A stretch of DNA of 64,000 nucleotides. Source: Vanrija pseudolonga (taxonomy: Eukaryota; Basidiomycota; Tremellomycetes; Trichosporonales; Trichosporonaceae). Position 1 is the stretch's first letter; every line of letters starts with the position of its first letter. This document shows positions 59,677 through 64,000 of the stretch, piece after piece. The stretch covers positions 2,232,001 to 2,296,000 of the forward strand of contig NC_085851.1 of assembly GCF_020906515.1 (NCBI RefSeq), read 5' to 3'. The notes beneath the pieces were generated by a model, which had not been told where the DNA came from, did not search any database, and was given only the letters and a program-made list of their open reading frames with translations. The translations under genes and the position numbers were made by a program.

Positions 59677-61969
59677 TTACTCGGTGACGAAGCCGACGTA
59701 GGGGGTGAGGCGGACGTGGACGGCCTTGATCTCGGTGTAGTTCTCGAGGGCGTACTCGCCGAGCTCACGGCCGAGACCCGACGACTTGTAGCCACCGAAG
59801 GGAACCTGCGAGTGGAGCTCGTTGAAGCAGTTGACCCAGACGGTACCGGCGTGGAGCTTGTTGGCGACACGGTGGCCCTTGGTGATGTTCTGGGTGAAGA
59901 CACCGGCAGAGAGACCGTAGACGTTGTCGTTGGCGAGCTTGATGACCTCCTCCTCAGTGTCGAAGACGGCGGCGACGATGACGGGGCCGAAGATCTCCTC
60001 CTCGACAATCTTCATGCCCTTCTTGCCGCCCGAGAAGATGGTGGGCTCAATGAAGAAGCCGGTCTTGCCCGAGCGAGCACCACCGGTGATGACCTGAGCA
60101 CCCTCCTGCTTGCCGCACTCGATGTAGTTCATGATGCGGTCGTACTGGGTCTGCGAGACCTGGGGGCCCTGGAAGGTGTCCTGGCCGAAGGGGTCGCCGA
60201 CCTTGATCTTCTGGGCGACCTTGACGAAGCGCTCCATGAAGGCGTCGTAGATGCCACGCTGAACGTAGAGACGCGAACCGGCGCAGCAGGTCTGGCCGTG
60301 GTTGAAGAAGATACCCTGGGCGGCGTACTTGACGGCGTCGGCGAGGTTGGCGTCGTCGAAGATGATGTTGGCACCCTTGCCACCGAGCTCGAGGGTAACC
60401 TTCTTGAGGTTGGACTTGGCAGCCTCCTCGAGGACCTTGCGGCCGACGGCGGTCGAGCCAGTGAAGGCGACCTTGTCAACCTTGTCCGACGACGAGAGGG
60501 CGTTGCCGACAGTGGCACCGTAACCGTTGACGACGTTGACGACACCGTCGGGGAAGCCAGCCTCCTTGATGAGCTTGGTCATGTACTGAGCAGTGAGGGG
60601 AGTAAGCTCGGAGGGCTTGATGACGATGGTGCAGCCGACAGCGAGAGCCGGGGCGAGCTTCCAGGCGAACATGAGGAGGGGGAAGTTCCAGGGGATGATC
60701 TGGCCGGCGACACCGACGGGCTCGTGGCGGGTGTAGATGAGCTTGCCGTCCGAGGTCTCAATGACCTTGCCGTGGATCTTGTCGGCCCATCCGGCGTAGT
60801 AGCGGAAGCAGCCAGCGGCCTCGGGGGCGTCGAAGAGCGAAGCGGCGGCGTACGTCTTGCCGTTGTCGAGGGCCTCGAGCGAAGCAAGGATGGGGATGTC
60901 ACGGTCCATCAAGTCGGCGAGCTTGAGGAGGAGCTTGCCACGCTCAAAGCCGGGGACGTTGAGGCCCCACTTGGTGTCGTAAGCCTTGCGGGCAGCGTCG
61001 AGGGCACGGTCGACATCGGCGGGGAGACCCTCAGGGAGGTCAACGAGCTTCTCGCCGGTGGTGGGGTTGACGACACTGGAGTGGAGGTTAGTAACTGTAA
61101 CCGATACACGTTCCGAGGCAAGCGAAGGTGCAAGTGGAGGTGGCTATGGGTGTGTGGAATAGGCGATGTGAAGTAGCCATGTAGGCGATGTGGATAGGCG
61201 AGTGAACCGGAGCGGTTTCAATCTACCACCGTGACGTGATCAGGGCGGAAGTGTCGAGGGGTGCGGTTTAAGGCCGAGGCGGGAATGGCAGCCAGGTTTG
61301 CCACTGGCCGGCGGCTGTGGTTCCGATGCGGCTAAAGCTGCGGGGGGCCAAATACGCCCAAGAACGCGCCACCGCCCAGCAATTGCACTTCCCGATATCT
61401 TTGCCAGTCATCGGAACAATTGCTTGTTCCGAGGCCGACTGGTGCCCCAAAGAACCCCCCCAGTGTACGCCAAAAGCGCACGGTGCATCGTCACCGCGTC
61501 ACGAGCCGCTGGTGTGCACGCGTGCGTGCACCTCAGCTGACCTCGCCAACGCCGCCGCCAAGGCAAAAAGGCCTATGCACTGGCAAAACCATTCGCACCC
61601 GTTTCGCTGCCCCGCAGTCGGCGACAAGCGACTGCCCTATCATCTTCGCCAAACTCGCCACCACCGTAGATGACGACGGTGACAACGGTGCGAGTGCGAG
61701 GAATGATGACAGATCATGTCCGAATGATGGTGAAGTGATGCGCCGAGATAGCACAGAGCACAGGCAAAGTGTGTGCGTGTGTTTGTGGATGTGATGGGAA
61801 GGAAAGAACAAGAGAAGACGCTGGTAGCAACGAAGACTCACGGGATCGTCTTGGCGTTCTTGTCGACCGAGACCGAGTACTTGCCGTCAATGTAGAGGCC
61901 AAGGGGGACCTCGACGGTGCCCTTGTAGCCGGCGTGGTCAAAGGTGTGGGTGAAGGTGGGAGCAGCCAT
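59677..61969 (-). CDS. Aldehyde dehydrogenase, NAD(P)-dependent
   Basis: Exons 61842-61969 and 59677-61075 join in frame to 508 aa, the usual length for class 1/2 ALDH. The start MAAPTFTHTFDHAGYKGTVE has no strong presequence, so a cytosolic place is likely. Motifs: VGQ-like GVAGQIIPWNFPLLM, FTGSTAVGRKV (nucleotide binding), VTLELGGKGANI (Glu272), FFNHGQTCCAGSR (catalytic Cys306), and EEIFGPV with PFGGYKSSGLGRELG near the end. It oxidises aldehydes such as acetaldehyde to acids. Extreme C-ending codon bias points to high expression. The single intron (61076-61841) is 766 nt, far longer than others here, with a GTGAGT donor and perfect TACTAAC branch site. Confidence 0.94.
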
Positions 61970-62037
61970 TGTAGTAGTAGTAGGTGTTTTGGTTGTCTGA
62001 TGAAGAGAAGAGAGGATGTGGCCGGTATGTCGGTCTT

Positions 62038-62043
62038 CTTATA
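62038..62043 (-). promoter_or_regulatory. TATA box of the aldehyde dehydrogenase gene
   Basis: TATAAG on the minus strand, about 70 bases upstream of the ATG at 61969. Fits a highly expressed gene. Confidence 0.55.
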
Positions 62044-63244
62044 GCTTGTCGTCAAGAGCTGCCTGCTAGCTGTATCTGTCGCCGGCGGGGCAAATGGAAA
62101 TGGGGCTTCAGGGTCTCGGTGGGGTGTGGACGACTTGCGGTTGCCTCGGTGGACCCCTGGCTAGGCCAACCGAGCGAGCGCGAGACGCGGACGACACACT
62201 GGGCACGGTTATTCACTTTTGCGACAGTCGCATCGACGCGAGGACCCGAGAGAGGCCACGACCTTGATGGACGGCTGGCGAGTCAGGTGGCTCCAAGCCT
62301 GCCCGTCCGCACAAATGCCCAATACCTAGCCGGTTGCCGAGCCAACCACGGACCGATCTTCTGGGGAAATGAGGCGATACGGTGCGCGACGCGGGGCAGC
62401 CAACATGTCGGCACACTCCGGCAATGCGGCAGGCGGCTGGCGCGCTGGGCGAGGCTGCGCGACAAAGGGCGAGGATTGGCAGTCGAGGCCAAGGTATCGG
62501 GTGGTTGGGGGGAGGGAGTGATTGTGTCAGGTCAGGGAAGGTCGGGCGCGGGGGCGGCAGGTAGGCAGGCATAGTGGGTGTGTGAACGACGACGACGCGG
62601 GGGAGGGAGGGGGGGCGGGCACGGCACGTCGCTGTGCGTTGTGGGCGTCACTCTAGCTGCTGCTACCTGCCTGCTGCCCTGGCCACCGCCGCCTCCTCCG
62701 CCGTGGTGTGGACTCTGTCCGCCTGAGCGTTGGCCAGCCCGAGCCAGCCCTTTGCGCCTGAAGCCCTGCCGTGTTCCGGGTGTTCGATATGTTGCGCCGT
62801 GGGGACCCGGGTGGAGGGGGGGCCATTTTGGCCATCTGGGCACCGGTAAACCTCTCTAACCGGTCAAACGCACCCGAGGGCCACGTCGCTGAGATGCGAA
62901 CAGACCCGCACAGACTGACGCACGGCCCGCCTGGCCGCCGCCGCCGCCTTGGTTTCAGTGGGTTTGCCATCCCCCCCCACCGACACACTTCCTCTGGTTC
63001 CTTAGCAATTTCCAAGCCAGCCTTGCCCTGCTCATTATTCAGGGGGGAGGCGGAAATAAAATGCGGCATCTTCTCGGTGATCACGTGACAAAATCCACCG
63101 CTTGCCGCTTTGCATGCACCGAGGTGTGCTTGTTGACAGTGTGTGCAGCCAGCCAATGCAGCCAAGTCGACCCAACAACCCAACCACCCCGCTACATTGG
63201 AAAAATCCGGCGGGCCACCTCCACCGCAGACGTCCACGGCCAAG
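62044..63244. other. Divergent promoter region ALDH / RED
   Basis: About 1.2 kb with no recognised gene. Short G-rich and C-rich runs (62599-62618, 62694-62703) and Gly/Pro/Arg frames only. Confidence 0.5.
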
Positions 63245-64000
63245 ATGGACCAGGTAAGTGTGGTACCGCAGTGCCGCTGAGCCGCGCCCCCGCACTTCCT
63301 ATCGCCCGACAACATCTGACTCATCAGCAGGACGCATTCCGCTCGCTGCTGTCCAAGGGGGAAGGCACCTCGTCATCATCGTCCTCGCGACGCGGTGTCC
63401 TGGGCGGACCACCTCCGAAGCGGGGATGGGGGCTCAAGCCCAGAGAAGGGTGAGCGCTGCGGGCCGATGTACCGACGACACAGTGATTACTAACACGTGC
63501 TGCTGCAGCTACGAGCCCAAGCCCGCAGAGTCCTCAGATTCCAAGCCAATGTTTGCTCCACGTTCGCATCACAAGAAAGTTACCGATGATAGGTACAAGG
63601 ACCGAGCTGCACTCCGTCGCCAAGGAGGAGATTCCGAGTACAAGCATGTGAGTGAGCTGGTCCTTAGCGAGAGGAGGAGGTGGAGGGAGGGCGTTCGGCT
63701 AACGCTCGGCATAGGTAGAAGAGCTGCATGCTGAATTTGAGCGAAGGAAAGCCGAAGCTGGCGACGATGCCGACAAGGTTGGTCACGCTCCCCATCTTAA
63801 CCTCGCTGACAGACAAGTTGGCGCAGGTCGAGAAGACTCGGGCATACCTCGGTGGCGATGCCGAGCACTCGGTTTTGGTCAAGGGGCTCGACTTTGCTCT
63901 GCTTGCACAGCGCAAGGCTGAGCTCGAGCGTGAGAAGGCATCAGAGATGGATGATGAACTGGATGAGCTGTCGCATACCATTGGGGGTCAGCACGGCGGC
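63245..64000 (+). CDS. Splicing factor RED/IK, N-terminal part (cut by window end)
   Basis: Exon 1 is only nine bases, 63245-63253 (MDQ). Exon 2 starts at 63328 or 63331 and ends at 63449; exon 3 is 63509-63647; exon 4 is 63715-63777; exon 5 starts at 63818 or 63827 and runs off the window. The product has RRGVLGGPPPKRGWGLKPRE, KKVTDDRYKDRAALRRQGGD, then the RED signature RAYLGGDAEHSVLVKGLDFA followed by LLAQRKAELER. RED (IK) works with Smu1 in the spliceosomal B complex, another splicing gene in this window. The exon 2 acceptor is a CAGCAG tandem, so one Gln is optional. The exon 5 acceptor is ambiguous (LAQVEK or VEK). Confidence 0.82.

Noticed and set aside
59716-61176. 486-codon open frame antisense to the aldehyde dehydrogenase
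   Set aside because: Produced by the extreme C/G third-base bias of the real gene; its protein is a monotone Leu/Val/Asp/Glu/Gly mix without motifs.

Overview
This window looks like a nuclear contig of a GC-rich basidiomycete yeast. The many very short introns (mostly 33-65 nt, GTRNGT donors, a CTRAC branch site a few bases before the acceptor AG) and the gene content suggest Tremellomycetes, probably near Trichosporonales. That placement is an inference from gene structure and was not tested by a search. All exon models were built by hand from splice signals, reading frame and family motifs.

The left 28 kb (1-27990) is gene-poor. The secure items are a velvet-family regulator (12738-15072, minus strand) and an intron-containing tRNA-Glu(CTC) at 23703-23787. 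A 49-aa cysteine-containing protein at 1216-1421 is likely. Weaker candidates lie at 1833-2571, 9715-9978 and 18957-20312. A diverged tandem repeat of about 160-185 bp sits at 10248-10790. I recognise no reverse transcriptase, integrase, transposase or CRISPR array, so the rest is described as unassigned.

The right 36 kb (27992-64000) is compact and gene-dense. In order: a UBA-less p47/Shp1-like Cdc48 adaptor (+); a GPALPP-motif protein (-); an unknown one-pass membrane protein (+); a SANT-like, possibly Rrn5-like acidic protein (+); the DEAH helicase Prp43 (+); the U1 snRNP protein Prp40 (-); a mitochondrial ADCK1/Mcp2-type UbiB kinase-like protein (+); a 1426-aa coiled-coil protein with a 21-residue repeat (-); an antibiotic-biosynthesis-monooxygenase-fold protein (+); a glycerophosphodiester phosphodiesterase of the Pgc1 type (+); a Yippee zinc protein (-); a protein with a Zn2Cys6-like cysteine cluster (+); a secreted intradiol dioxygenase with a GPI-type tail (+); a cytosolic aldehyde dehydrogenase (-); and the first exons of the splicing factor RED/IK (+), cut by the window end.

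Prp43, Prp40 and RED are core or associated splicing proteins, and the GPALPP protein may be splicing-linked, so four such genes lie within about 35 kb. The most striking signal in the window is the splicing itself: microexons of 12, 16 and 20 nt placed exactly at conserved protein motifs, introns as short as 33-36 nt, several short introns whose retention keeps the frame open, and one 766-nt intron as an outlier.
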